NCBI GenBank assembly: GCA_001464795.1 | Contig: LNEB01000015.1 | Span: 124,001-188,000 of the forward strand | DNA length: 64,000 bases | Origin: Bdellovibrionales bacterium Ga0074139 | GTDB lineage: Bacteria; Bdellovibrionota; Bdellovibrionia; Bdellovibrionales; Bdellovibrionaceae | Reading direction: 5' to 3' | Shown here: positions 33,504-42,558 of the stretch, piece after piece | Layout of the letters: every line of letters starts with the position of its first letter | Numbering within the stretch: the first letter of the stretch is position 1 | Translations under genes and position numbers: made by a program | The notes under the pieces: model-generated | What the model saw: the letters and a program-made list of their open reading frames with translations, nothing else | Told to the model about the DNA's origin: nothing | Database searches by the model: none

Positions 33504-34353
33504 TTTTTTCTCCTGATATGACTCTGTCATGTCCTGATAAATCTTTAATAATTTCAATTTTTGAAAATGATCCAAGGCTTGTGTAAAAGTCTTTCATCTG
33601 GGGTCCTTGATCAAAACCCATTTCCATCATCATTAAACTTTTTGCTTTGAGCTTTGCAATGCCAGCCTGTGACCACAATTTTAAAAGTGATGTTCCACTT
33701 TCAGCAAAAAGGGCCGTGTGGGGCTCAAAGTCTTTCACATCTTTTTCAACATGGGTATCAGTGGGTGCAATGTACGGAGGATTAGATAAAATTAAATCAA
33801 AACTTTCTTTTGTTTGATTTAAAAACTGGTCAGCCTTAGATTCAAAAAATTCACATCTGTCCTGCACATTTAAACTTTGAGCATTTTCTTTTGCGATACT
33901 TAAAGCCCCAGGCGAGATATCCACAAGCTTTACTTTCACCCTGGGATCTTTTTTGGCCAAAGTTAAACCAATGCAACCACTACCAGTTCCCAGATCGAGT
34001 ACCGAAATAACTTCTTGATCCAAAGTTTTTAAATAATCCAAAGCCTTTTCCACAAGTGTTTCTGTTTCAGGCCTTGGGATTAAAACCTCTGGTGTGACCT
34101 TAAATTCTAAACCGTAAAACCCACGAGAATTTGTGATGTAAGCTAAGGGCTCACCTGAAATTCGGCGTTTCACCATTTCACGAAGTTTTGTGACCTCTTC
34201 GTCTTTTAATGGCTGATCAAATTTTAAGTAAAGTTGAACACGGTCCAAGCCAAGGCCAGCACCAATCAACCACTCGGCTTCCAGTCTGGCATTTTCCATT
34301 TTTTTATCGCGGAAGAATTGAATGGTTTTATCCAGAACTTCTTTGGTTTTCAT
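33496..34353 (-). CDS. prmC: Release factor glutamine methyltransferase
   Basis: N5-methylates the GGQ glutamine of release factors. 285 residues: helical N-terminal domain, then SAM motif VLDLGTGSGCIGLTLAK and the catalytic NPPY (LILSNPPYIAPTDT). It starts one base after the prfA stop, so enzyme and substrate are one unit, the classical prfA-prmC arrangement. It ends overlapping murA by eight bases. Confidence 0.96.
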   Translation of the reverse strand: MKTKEVLDKTIQFFRDKKMENARLEAEWLIGAGLGLDRVQLYLKFDQPLKDEEVTKLREMVKRRISGEPLAYITNSRGFYGLEFKVTPEVLIPRPETETLVEKALDYLKTLDQEVISVLDLGTGSGCIGLTLAKKDPRVKVKLVDISPGALSIAKENAQSLNVQDRCEFFESKADQFLNQTKESFDLILSNPPYIAPTDTHVEKDVKDFEPHTALFAESGTSLLKLWSQAGIAKLKAKSLMMMEMGFDQGPQMKDFYTSLGSFSKIEIIKDLSGHDRVISGEKNG

Positions 34354-34354
34354 T

Positions 34355-35428
34355 TCAACTTTGGCTTTGCTGCTTGAGAGCTTCAGATTGATAATGTGTC
34401 ATCAATGGATCAATCAAGTTTTCAAATTCACCCTTCATGATGGCATCAATGGCGTGAGTGGTAAGCCCTATTCTATGATCTGTGATTCGGCTTTGAGGAA
34501 AATTATAAGTTCTGATGCGCTCTGATCTGTCACCGGTTCCGATTTGTTCAAGCCTAACATCAGAGGCTTCTTTACGAGCTTTATCTTCTTCCAATTGTTT
34601 TAGTTTTGCATAAAGAATTTGTAGCGCTCGTTCCCTATTGGCACTTTGGGCTTTACCCTCTTGGCAGCGCACTTCAATTCCTGAAGGGATATGCACCACA
34701 CGAACAGCAGATTCCGTTTTATTTACAGATTGTCCACCGGCTCCACTGGCACGCATGGTTTCCATTCGCACATCATTCATATTAATTTTAACTTCGGTTT
34801 CTTCAACCTCAGGAATAATAGCGACCGTTATCGTGGATGTATGAATTCTGCCCTGAGCTTCTGTTTTAGGAACCCTTTGCACGCGGTGAACACCGGATTC
34901 ATATTTGAGTTTTGAGTAAACACTATCACCTGTGATGCTTGCGATAATTTCCTTAGCCCCACCCACATTTCCTTCTGAAAATGAAAGCAGTTCCACTTTC
35001 CATCCTTGTTTGGATGCATAGTAGGAATAGCCGCGAAACATTTCTTCAGCAAAAAGAGAAGCTTCATCGCCACCGGCACCAGCGCGGATTTCTAGGATAA
35101 TATTTTTGTCGTCGTTGGGATCTTTAGGAATTAATAGAAGTTTTAATTCCAATTCCAAGGCTGGCATCACAGCTTCGATTTCTTTGATCTCTTCTTTCAA
35201 AAGATCTTTCATTTCTGAATCTGTTTCAGTGCCTAGTAGTTTTTTGTTGCTATCGATGGTGTTGGTTTTTGTGCGAAAATCCCGGTAAACGGTAACAATT
35301 TTTTCTAAATTAGAAAGCTCTCGCATGAGATTTCGATACTGTTTTTGATCAGAGGCAATATCAGGTTTTTGCAGCATCATCTGCACTTGTTCGTAACGAT
35401 TTTCGACTTCATCTAATTTTGAAAACAT
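34355..35428 (-). CDS. prfA: Peptide chain release factor 1
   Basis: Ends translation at UAA/UAG. 357 residues with the catalytic GGQ ([18 protein letters not shown]) and the tripeptide-anticodon region with PxT type sequence ([17 protein letters not shown]). The frame has no programmed shift. A terminator hairpin separates it from rpmE; prmC follows at one base. Confidence 0.97.
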   Translation of the reverse strand: MFSKLDEVENRYEQVQMMLQKPDIASDQKQYRNLMRELSNLEKIVTVYRDFRTKTNTIDSNKKLLGTETDSEMKDLLKEEIKEIEAVMPALELELKLLLIPKDPNDDKNIILEIRAGAGGDEASLFAEEMFRGYSYYASKQGWKVELLSFSEGNVGGAKEIIASITGDSVYSKLKYESGVHRVQRVPKTEAQGRIHTSTITVAIIPEVEETEVKINMNDVRMETMRASGAGGQSVNKTESAVRVVHIPSGIEVRCQEGKAQSANRERALQILYAKLKQLEEDKARKEASDVRLEQIGTGDRSERIRTYNFPQSRITDHRIGLTTHAIDAIMKGEFENLIDPLMTHYQSEALKQQSQS

Positions 35429-35446
35429 ATCGACAACATTAAAATA

Positions 35447-35472
35447 AAAATGCGGCCTTGTCGCCGCATTTT
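35447..35472 (-). terminator. Terminator behind rpmE
   Basis: AAAATGCGGC (35447-35456) and GCCGCATTTT (35463-35472) pair fully around a six-base loop. Read on the minus strand it is followed by TTTTTATTTT. It lies after the rpmE stop and before prfA, so prfA needs its own promoter or readthrough. Confidence 0.8.
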
Positions 35473-35500
35473 CATCGCTATGAGAAGCAAAGTTTGAAAT

Positions 35501-35746
35501 TTATTTTTTTGCGTACTTCTTTTTGAAACGATCGATACGACCTTCCATATCCATCACACGCTGCTTACCAGTAAAAAATGGGTGAGATGCAGAAGAGATC
35601 TCGACTTTTAATACGGGGTAAGTTTTGCCATCTTCCCACTGCATAGTTTCTTTGGATTCCACTGTTGATTCACCTAAGAAGGCGAAATCACAAGAGATGT
35701 CCTTGAAAATGACTTTTGAAACTTTTGGGTGAATTTTGTCTTTCAT
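35501..35746 (-). CDS. rpmE: 50S ribosomal protein L31, type B (zinc-free)
   Basis: 81 residues starting MKDKIHPKVSKVIFKD, with ISSASHPFFTGKQ, typical of L31. It lacks the CxxC zinc pairs (a single Cys in DISCDFAF), so it belongs to the zinc-independent group used when zinc is short. AAGGA precedes ATG 35746; the open frame further upstream is not family sequence. Placed between rho and prfA. Confidence 0.94.
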   Translation of the reverse strand: MKDKIHPKVSKVIFKDISCDFAFLGESTVESKETMQWEDGKTYPVLKVEISSASHPFFTGKQRVMDMEGRIDRFKKKYAKK

Positions 35747-35874
35747 TTTGAAATCCTTCGATAAAAATATGCTTAAAACGAACGCATTGTATATCAATAC
35801 TGAAGCGCTCTGTCGAGAATTATCTAAACTCTCTGTTTTGTTAATGTTTCTAATGGGTTAGCCTGTTTCCAGGC

Positions 35875-37674
35875 TTAGTTTCCACCCATGGCTTTTAAAA
35901 AGTCTGCATTGGTTTTGGTCTGTTCGACCTTACCCATCAGAAATTCCATGGAATCCACAACGTTCATTGGAGACAGTACTTTTCTTAGAATCCAAAGACG
36001 GTTGAGCTCACTTTTTTCAACTAGCAGATCTTCTTTTCGAGTTCCTGATTTGTTGATGTCCATACATGGAAAAATTCGTTTTTCCATGAGCTTTCGGTCC
36101 AAGTGAATTTCACTATTACCGGTACCTTTAAATTCTTCAAAAATAACTTCGTCCATTCGTGAACCTGTATCAATCAAAGCTGTTGCAATGATGGTTAGTG
36201 ATCCACCTTCTTCGATATTTCTTGCTGCACCGAAAAACCGTTTAGGCTTTGGCAAAGCATTGGCGTCCACACCACCGGATAATACTTTTCCTGAAGTCGG
36301 AACAACGGTGTTGTAAGCCCTAGCTAGACGAGTAATAGAATCTAATAAAATAACCACGTCATGCTTGTGCTCAACTAAGCGCTTGGCTTTTTCTAAAACC
36401 ATTTCAGCGACTTGAACGTGTCTTGTGGGTGGTTCATCAAACGTAGATGACACAACTTCACCTTTCACAGTTCGCTGCATATCCGTCACTTCTTCAGGGC
36501 GCTCATCGATCAAAAGTACGATAAGCTTCACTTCTGGATGATTCGTTGTGATGGCGTTAGCAATATTTTGCATCAAAACAGTTTTACCAGTTCTTGGTGG
36601 AGCCACAATGAGGGCCCGCTGACCTTTACCAATGGGAGCCATTAAATCCACGATACGAGTGGTGTACTCGGCAGGGTTGTGTTCGAGTTTTAAACGCTCT
36701 TGTGGGTAAAGAGGTGTTAAGTTATCAAACAAGATTTTATCTTTACTTTTTTCTGTGGTTTCAAAGTTAAGAGTATCAACTTTGAGAAGTGCAAAATATC
36801 TTTCGCCTTCTTTTGGAGGGCGTACAGTTCCCGTTACAGTATCACCCGTACGAAGACCAAATCTTCTGATTTGAGAGGGAGATACGTAAATATCATCCGG
36901 TCCTGGTGCGTAGTTATAATCAGGAGACCTTAAAAAGCCGTAGCCATCAGGAAGAATTTCTAAAACTCCGGCACCAAAAATATCCACGTTCAAGCGGGCC
37001 GCGCGCTTAAGGATTTCAAAAATCATATCCTGTCTGCGCATACCAGCTGCATTTTCAATTTTTGTTTTTGCAGCCAAAGCTGTTAGTTCTGTGATGTTTT
37101 TTGTTTTTAAATCCTTTGAGCTGAGCCAGCTTTTTTCCTCGTCTGTTAATTGGATGTCAGAGAGATCGACGTCCACGTTAACGGAAGTGTCCTGGGCTCC
37201 TTGTTCTTGAATTTCATCTTGCATATCGTTTCCGTAAGGATTCGGTCTGCGGTCTTGGAAGTTATTTCGGTTATTGTTGTGTCTATGTCCTTGGTTGCGA
37301 TCGTTGTTACGATCATTGTTTCTAAAATGTCTTTTATTATTATCAAATCTTTTGTGACCACCACCGCCGCCGCCACCATGCTGAGGTCGGTTTTGCTGAT
37401 GTTGTCCTTGGGGTTGTTGCTGCTGCTGTTGCTGCTGCGGAGGATTTCCCGTTTGAGGATTGGGAGCTTGTTGTTGAGGCGGCTGTTGTTGGTTCTGGCT
37501 TTCTTGAGCTTGAGGTACCGGTGGCTGGGGGGGTGCCGCTTGAACGGGTTCTGGACTTTGATGGGGTTCAGAGGGGGGTTGATTGTCTGATTTTTTTTCT
37601 TCAGATGCGGCTGCGGCTTTTGTTCGGCCTCGTTTTTTAGTTACTTCCACTGTTGAATTTTTTGAATCCGACAA
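35875..37674 (-). CDS. rho: Transcription termination factor Rho with a long Q/N-rich N-terminal extension
   Basis: RNA-dependent hexameric helicase. The core (from about residue 187) aligns with E. coli Rho from its first residues: [20 protein letters not shown] (RNA-binding cold-shock domain), [16 protein letters not shown], Walker [13 protein letters not shown], Walker [16 protein letters not shown] and the Q/R loops. Total 599 against about 419 residues in E. coli. The extra front has a Pro/Gln-rich stretch (about 30-100, including a run of eight Gln), seven Gly, then Asn/Arg/His-rich repeats (108-145). It starts at TTG with GGAG upstream. Confidence 0.97.
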   Translation of the reverse strand: MSDSKNSTVEVTKKRGRTKAAAASEEKKSDNQPPSEPHQSPEPVQAAPPQPPVPQAQESQNQQQPPQQQAPNPQTGNPPQQQQQQQQPQGQHQQNRPQHGGGGGGGHKRFDNNKRHFRNNDRNNDRNQGHRHNNNRNNFQDRRPNPYGNDMQDEIQEQGAQDTSVNVDVDLSDIQLTDEEKSWLSSKDLKTKNITELTALAAKTKIENAAGMRRQDMIFEILKRAARLNVDIFGAGVLEILPDGYGFLRSPDYNYAPGPDDIYVSPSQIRRFGLRTGDTVTGTVRPPKEGERYFALLKVDTLNFETTEKSKDKILFDNLTPLYPQERLKLEHNPAEYTTRIVDLMAPIGKGQRALIVAPPRTGKTVLMQNIANAITTNHPEVKLIVLLIDERPEEVTDMQRTVKGEVVSSTFDEPPTRHVQVAEMVLEKAKRLVEHKHDVVILLDSITRLARAYNTVVPTSGKVLSGGVDANALPKPKRFFGAARNIEEGGSLTIIATALIDTGSRMDEVIFEEFKGTGNSEIHLDRKLMEKRIFPCMDINKSGTRKEDLLVEKSELNRLWILRKVLSPMNVVDSMEFLMGKVEQTKTNADFLKAMGGN

Positions 37675-37952
37675 GCTTAACTCCTGGTTTGTAATTGATT
37701 GATCCTGTTTTGATTTTTGTTTTAGATTTCAGTGATTTAACAATGACTAGGTGATTCTTTGTTATTCCCTGAGGTGCTTACTTTATCCCCAGCTAATGGA
37801 CCTGCTGGGCTTTTCTGGACTTAAATTCTAATAATCTGATCGGACTGTCAACTCAAATTCTTAAGCCTTGATAATTATAACCTAGACTCAATTTTACCCC
37901 CTGCTGATCCGAATAATACATCAGACACTTGATTATTAAAGGAGCTTTCGCC
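37675..37952. promoter_or_regulatory. Divergent intergenic region between rho and the PilZ gene
   Basis: A 278-base AT-rich spacer that must hold promoters for both genes and possibly the rho leader used for autoregulation. I see the rho Shine-Dalgarno (AGGAG) and that of the PilZ gene (GGAG at 37941), but no convincing core promoter or hairpin. Confidence 0.3.
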
Positions 37953-38315
37953 GTGGATTCCCAAAGCCCAGCACCCAGAACACCACTAACATTAGAAGTA
38001 AACTTCCGGAAAAGTTACTCACGTGGTGAGGAAAAAGGCATACTGAAAAACATCAGTCTGTCGGGAGCCTTTTTGGAGTTTAAAGATCACGAGCTCAAAA
38101 ACAATGATAAGGTTCAGCTGACTTTTGAAGTCAGTGGCCGTGTTAGGAAAATCCAATGTCTTGTCGTTTGGACGAACAAAGCTGGATGTGGAATTAAATT
38201 TCAACCTAACAACAACCGCGATGTGCAAATTGTTGATGATCTTATTTATTTCGTTGAAACAAGCCGCTCTGACAAAAAGAACGTGCTTGATAAAATTCTA
38301 AAAAAAGTTTCTTAA
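37953..38315 (+). CDS. PilZ-domain protein
   Basis: About 120 residues: one PilZ barrel with a basic front (FRKSYSRGEEKG, an Arg pair spaced as RxxxxR rather than the usual RxxxR) and NISLSGAFLEF, which fits the D/NxSxxG c-di-GMP motif. Probably a c-di-GMP sensor or an inactive relative because the Arg motif is imperfect. I place the start at GTG 37953, eight bases after GGAG; a TTG at 37929 has no such support. Confidence 0.82.
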   Translation: MDSQSPAPRTPLTLEVNFRKSYSRGEEKGILKNISLSGAFLEFKDHELKNNDKVQLTFEVSGRVRKIQCLVVWTNKAGCGIKFQPNNNRDVQIVDDLIYFVETSRSDKKNVLDKILKKVS

Positions 38316-38332
38316 ATTATTACTAAGAAGAA

Positions 38333-38355
38333 CACGTAGGTGATTAACCTACGTG
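38333..38355. terminator. Hairpin between the convergent PilZ and LysM genes
   Basis: CACGTAGGT (38333-38341) and ACCTACGTG (38347-38355) form nine perfect pairs with a five-base loop. It overlaps the last codons of the LysM gene. There is no long T run on either side, so termination is plausible but not certain. Confidence 0.5.
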
Positions 38356-39723
38356 AGTTTCTCCTAAGGACTGTTCAAGTTCTTTTTGCTTTCGCTTTCT
38401 GCGAATAATTATTAAAGCTCCGGCCACTACCACTAGACCGATTGCACCCAGTGCTAAGATTTGATCGTCTTCAGCAATGGTAGCAGCTGACGATGTATCA
38501 TCAGACGTTTCTGCCTGTGCCATTGGTGGTGGTGGTGGAATGTCCATTGGTGGTGGTGGCGGTGGTGGCGGGATATCCATTGGCGGAGGTGGTGGTGGAA
38601 GTCCTGCTGTATCCATCCCGGCGTCAGCTGGTGGAGGAAAATCCGGCGGTGGTGGGAAGTCAGAATTAGCCGCCGTTGGATCTTGAGCTGGCATCTCTGG
38701 CATCGGTGGAGGAGCATTCATGTCCATTGGTGGGGGCGGTGTAAAAGCAGGTGCTTGCTCGGCCATGACTGGCGGCATTGAGCTTGCTAAATTCACATCC
38801 CAGTATCTGATCTCAGTTCCCTCATCCATAGCTTGCTTGGATTCAAGAGTGTTATAAGACCAAACTTCTTTCCATGCTTCGGGGTATCCTAAAAGTTGTT
38901 CAGAAACTTTTCTGATATTATCACCAGGCTGAGAAGTATAAGATTTTGCAGGAATATTTTTTTCCTCAAAATGCGTGATGATTCTTTCTGAATCATCAGG
39001 ACGCATCATAGATGAGTAATAAACCTTATCACCTGGTTTTACTTCGCGGTTATTATAAGTGGGATTGATTTTTTTAAGTTCATTAGATCGATCATCACCA
39101 TAAATAGTTTGGCTGATTGTGCTTAAAGAATCCCCAGGTCTAGCAAAATAGATTCCGTTCACCCATTTGCCAGAAATTTTCCAAGGCGTTCCAGCCACTT
39201 TTTGCAATGAAGGAAGTTTGGGTTTTGTTTCTTCTTGCTGATCCAGATCCGTTGTGGCTTCAGGTGTGTTTTGTTCGGCCACATCCACCATTGTAGTTGG
39301 CGGTGCAATTTCAAAAGCGCCAGTTTCAGGAGCTGCGGGCTCGCCCATGGTATCAACACTGGGTGCAGCGGGCTCTTCCATAGTGCTTACATCGGGAACA
39401 TCAGTGGCTGCAATGTCAGTTGGCGTTTCACCAAAAGAATCAAGTGTCAGTTCATCTTCACCAACAGCTTGAGCGACTGAAGAGTCTCCGTCTGGCGTGG
39501 TCTCAGATGTTTGGCTTTCGTCTAATACAAGGGCTCCGTCATCGGCAGTTGCACCTTCTTCAAGAGCCATGTCTCCGGTTTCAGTGCCTAAACCTTCTAG
39601 GTCTTCGGAAGTGCCTTCTTCGGCAATCACTTCTTCATCACCTTCGGATCCACCCATAGAGCAAGCTGTTAATGTCATCAATGTCATTGAGGCTGCAAGT
39701 GCGAGTATGAATTTCTTCATCAT
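38344..39723 (-). CDS. LysM lipoprotein with proline-rich linker and C-terminal membrane helix
   Basis: 459 residues. Signal peptide with lipobox LTAC (Cys 21); an acidic, low-complexity region to about 175; two LysM-like modules (FARPGDSLSTISQTIYGDDR ... and YTSQPGDNIRKVSEQLLGYP) for peptidoglycan binding; a linker of proline runs and PPPPMD repeats; then a membrane helix (ILALGAIGLVVVAGALIIIRRKRK) and a basic tail. Lipid anchor plus C-terminal helix would tie it to the envelope at both ends. It resembles FimV-type organisers in plan only. AAGGAAG precedes the ATG. Confidence 0.82.
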   Translation of the reverse strand: MMKKFILALAASMTLMTLTACSMGGSEGDEEVIAEEGTSEDLEGLGTETGDMALEEGATADDGALVLDESQTSETTPDGDSSVAQAVGEDELTLDSFGETPTDIAATDVPDVSTMEEPAAPSVDTMGEPAAPETGAFEIAPPTTMVDVAEQNTPEATTDLDQQEETKPKLPSLQKVAGTPWKISGKWVNGIYFARPGDSLSTISQTIYGDDRSNELKKINPTYNNREVKPGDKVYYSSMMRPDDSERIITHFEEKNIPAKSYTSQPGDNIRKVSEQLLGYPEAWKEVWSYNTLESKQAMDEGTEIRYWDVNLASSMPPVMAEQAPAFTPPPPMDMNAPPPMPEMPAQDPTAANSDFPPPPDFPPPADAGMDTAGLPPPPPPMDIPPPPPPPPMDIPPPPPMAQAETSDDTSSAATIAEDDQILALGAIGLVVVAGALIIIRRKRKQKELEQSLGETHVG

Positions 39724-39822
39724 TGAATCTTCCTTGATACAGTTTTAATTATGAAACTTCTGTCTCACCATGACATTGGATCATGGAATATTTTGGGATG
39801 CAAAAGAGTTCAAGACTAGAGT

Positions 39823-40248
39823 CTAGTCCCAACTCCATTTGGATCCCAACTTAATTTTGTTTTTAGAGAACCAACCCTTATTCACTTCCACTGCATATTG
39901 AGCCTTTTTCGTCGTTGGATAACTAGGGGGGTTGATATCCAGGACGGAAGTCGCTTTCATATCGATCACTTCAACCAATTCATTTTTTTTATTAAAATAG
40001 CCAATACTGAGGTCGATTAACGTGTTCTTCATCCAAAAGGACCTGAAATCTTCTTCATTGAAAATAAAAATCATGCCTTCGTTTTCACCAAGCTTTGTTC
40101 GGTGCATAAGTCCCTGTTGTTGTTGCTCAAAGGTCTTTGCAATTTCGACTTGCAGACGTTTGTGGCCTATCTTAATAAAACCTTTTTCAAACTTAACTGC
40201 TGCACTTGCAAAACTACAGATCATTAAAAAGCTTATGAGCCAAGCCAT
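39823..40248 (-). CDS. DUF192 protein, exported
   Basis: 141 residues with an N-terminal signal peptide (MAWLISFLMICSFASA) and the DUF192 core: LQVEIAKTFEQQQQGLMHRTKLGENEGMIFIF, SFWMKNTLIDLSIGYFN, and VLDINPP. Function in the family is unknown. AAGGA precedes the ATG. It overlaps the end of the ppx-type gene by 35 bases, so it is the last gene of the gatCAB run. Confidence 0.88.
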   Translation of the reverse strand: MAWLISFLMICSFASAAVKFEKGFIKIGHKRLQVEIAKTFEQQQQGLMHRTKLGENEGMIFIFNEEDFRSFWMKNTLIDLSIGYFNKKNELVEVIDMKATSVLDINPPSYPTTKKAQYAVEVNKGWFSKNKIKLGSKWSWD

Positions 40249-41119
40249 AACGAATTCCTTTTGTTGAAATAATCATCTGTTTAAGGCCAAGTCTTTTAAG
40301 ACTTTCATAAAGAATCACGGTGCCTGCAAAAATAACATCAGCCCTGGCCCCTAAACCATACTGATCTTTTTTTTGCTGAATTGAAGTACTAGCAAAAAGA
40401 TCCAGCCACTTTTTAAGTTCTGCTTGATCCATAATCATTCCGTTAATTTTCTCTGCATCAAAACCACCTATTTTTGCAGCTGCAATAGCGGTTGGCGTGC
40501 CCGCCACAGCAATCAGCTTTTCTGGCGCAAAAGCAAGAACTTCAGACCAAGTCTTTTCACTGTTGATATGAATTTGCTTTGTGAGTTGCGAGATTTCTAA
40601 TTCAGGCACTGGCTGATGTTGAATAAATTTTTCAGTCAACTTCACAGCTCCGTGAGAAATGCTATGAGAAAATAAAACTTTCTCTTTTGTCCCCACAACA
40701 TATTCCGTGGAGCCTCCGCCGATATCGATCAGTAAATATTTTCCTGATGCCTGATCAGGCAAAGCACCTGAAAAGCTAAGTCTGGCCTCTTCATCACCTG
40801 ATAAAATCACAACAGGAATTTGATATTGGCCACAAAGATTTAAAAAAGTTTTGGCGTTGCTAGCGTCCCTTGCAGCCGCCGTTGTCACGGCCTGCACTTT
40901 TTCTAAATGAAATTGATCCATTGTTTTCTTAAAACTTTTAAAGCAATCTTCTGCACGTTTTAAAGCCGCTTCTGAAATTTGACCTGAGCTTTGTAAGCCT
41001 TCACCCAATCGAACGATAACAGATTCATCATGAAGAGTTTTAATTTTTCCAGATTTGTCTTTTTCTTGAATGAGCAGCAAAAAAGAATTGGTTCCTAAAT
41101 CAAGGGCAGCCACTTTCAT
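40214..41119 (-). CDS. Ppx/GppA-family phosphatase
   Basis: 301 residues, actin-like ATPase fold: AALDLGTNSFLLLI (phosphate 1 motif), ITTAAARDASNAKTFL, LLIDIGGGSTEYVVG (phosphate 2 motif) and VAGTPTAIAA. Removes terminal phosphates from polyphosphate or from pppGpp; short single-module members such as this are usually called Ppx. Starts two bases after gatB. Confidence 0.88.
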   Translation of the reverse strand: MKVAALDLGTNSFLLLIQEKDKSGKIKTLHDESVIVRLGEGLQSSGQISEAALKRAEDCFKSFKKTMDQFHLEKVQAVTTAAARDASNAKTFLNLCGQYQIPVVILSGDEEARLSFSGALPDQASGKYLLIDIGGGSTEYVVGTKEKVLFSHSISHGAVKLTEKFIQHQPVPELEISQLTKQIHINSEKTWSEVLAFAPEKLIAVAGTPTAIAAAKIGGFDAEKINGMIMDQAELKKWLDLFASTSIQQKKDQYGLGARADVIFAGTVILYESLKRLGLKQMIISTKGIRYGLAHKLFNDL

Positions 41120-41121
41120 AT

Positions 41122-42558
41122 TCAGGGGCCCTTGAGTTTTTCAAGCAAAAGTTGATTGACCAAATCCGGTTGGGCCTGGCCCCGGCTGGCTTTCATCACT
41201 GCACCTACAAAAAATCCTATGATTTTTGTTTTTCCGGATCGATACTCGGCCGCTTGATCAGGATTATCATCAATGACCTGTTGAACAATTTTTTCAACTT
41301 GAGATGAGTCATTCAAGGCAGTCAGATTTTTTTCTTTAGCAATTTCTTCCGGGCCCTTAGAGTTTGTCCACATTTCAATCAATAAAGTTTTTGCAATTTT
41401 ACCTGAGATTGTTTTTTTATCGATCAATTGAATCAGCTGACCCAAACGTTTAGCCTCCACAGGGCTATCTTCAATTTTGACGTTTCTTGAATTCAGCTCA
41501 CGCATCAGTTCTGTAGTCACCCAGTTAGCACTGGATTTGGCATTGTTAGATTCTAAAAATACATTTTCAAAGTAATCTGCAATATTTTTTTCACTGGTTA
41601 AAAAAAGTGCATCACTTTCGCCAAGTTCCAATTGGCTCATGAACCTTTGCATTTTAACAGATGGCATTTCAGGAAGATTTTTTTTGTGACTCGAAATTTT
41701 TTCATCAGTTAAAATCACTGGCAAAAGATCAGGATCTGGAAAATACCGATAATCTTCTGCATCTTCTTTCGTGCGCATGGAAAAAGTTCTATTTTTATCG
41801 GGATCATAAAGTCTTGTTTCTTGAATTATCTTTTGTCCTGATTCAACGGCGTCCACTTGTCTTTCAAATTCGTACTCGACAGCTTTTTCAATAAAACGAA
41901 AGGAGTTAATATTTTTAATCTCTACTTTTGTACCTAAAGTTTGCTGACCTTTTTTTCTGACACTAATATTCACATCACAACGTAAAGATCCTTCTTCAAG
42001 ATTTCCATCACAAACATCAAGGTATCTGACAATTTGTCTGATGGTTCGCCCGTATTCAGCGGCCTCTTGGGCAGTATGCATATCAGGCCCTGATACAACT
42101 TCTAATAACGGCACACCGGCACGGTTCAAATTAATCAAAGTGTAATCACCAAAGTGAGTGGATTTGCCAGCGTCTTCTTCCAAGTGAGCCCTGGTGATGC
42201 TGACTTTCTGATGTTTTCCATTTAGCCAGATTTCTACAAAGCCGTTTTCACATATGGGTTTGTCATACTGAGAAATTTGATACCCCTTTGGAAGATCGGG
42301 ATAAAAATAATTTTTTCTAGAAAAAACCGAATCCTTTCGAATATGACAGTTCAGCGCAAGGCCGGTTCGAATGGCCATTTCAACAACTTCTTTATTCAAA
42401 ACCGGCAACGTGCCCGGCATGCCTGCACTGATGGCCGATGCATTTTCATTGTCACTGGCCTCAAAGTTTGTGGCATCAGCACAAAATATTTTAGATTTTG
42501 TTTTTAACTGAATGTGAGTTTCAATTCCAATGACAGCTTCATACTGATTAGATGACAT
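41122..42558 (-). CDS. gatB: Aspartyl/glutamyl-tRNA amidotransferase subunit B
   Basis: Phosphorylates and then amidates mischarged Glu-tRNA-Gln or Asp-tRNA-Asn. 478 residues: YEAVIGIETHIQLKTKSKIFC at the front, SRKNYFYPDLPKGYQISQYD, GSLRCDVNISVR, EIKNINSFRF and the tRNA-binding helical YqeY-like tail. Overlaps gatA by 11 bases. Its presence suggests the indirect route for at least one of Gln/Asn charging. Confidence 0.97.
   Translation of the reverse strand: MSSNQYEAVIGIETHIQLKTKSKIFCADATNFEASDNENASAISAGMPGTLPVLNKEVVEMAIRTGLALNCHIRKDSVFSRKNYFYPDLPKGYQISQYDKPICENGFVEIWLNGKHQKVSITRAHLEEDAGKSTHFGDYTLINLNRAGVPLLEVVSGPDMHTAQEAAEYGRTIRQIVRYLDVCDGNLEEGSLRCDVNISVRKKGQQTLGTKVEIKNINSFRFIEKAVEYEFERQVDAVESGQKIIQETRLYDPDKNRTFSMRTKEDAEDYRYFPDPDLLPVILTDEKISSHKKNLPEMPSVKMQRFMSQLELGESDALFLTSEKNIADYFENVFLESNNAKSSANWVTTELMRELNSRNVKIEDSPVEAKRLGQLIQLIDKKTISGKIAKTLLIEMWTNSKGPEEIAKEKNLTALNDSSQVEKIVQQVIDDNPDQAAEYRSGKTKIIGFFVGAVMKASRGQAQPDLVNQLLLEKLKGP

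Noticed and set aside
34322-35428. Short plus-strand frames opposite prfA and prmC
   Set aside because: All are antisense shadows of strongly conserved coding genes.
37420-37440. CTG/GTTGCTG repeats suggesting a CRISPR-like array or microsatellite
   Set aside because: They are Gln codons of Rho, and no spaced direct repeats exist here or elsewhere in the window.
37150-37590. A 146-residue ORF on the plus strand opposite rho, rich in Leu and Val
   Set aside because: It is the antisense shadow of the CAG/GGN-rich coding repeat of the Rho extension, with no ribosome binding site.
38477-38686. A glycine-rich ORF and GGTGGT tandem repeats opposite the LysM gene
   Set aside because: It is the reverse of the proline-run coding repeat (CCA/ACC codons), not a separate gene or CRISPR.
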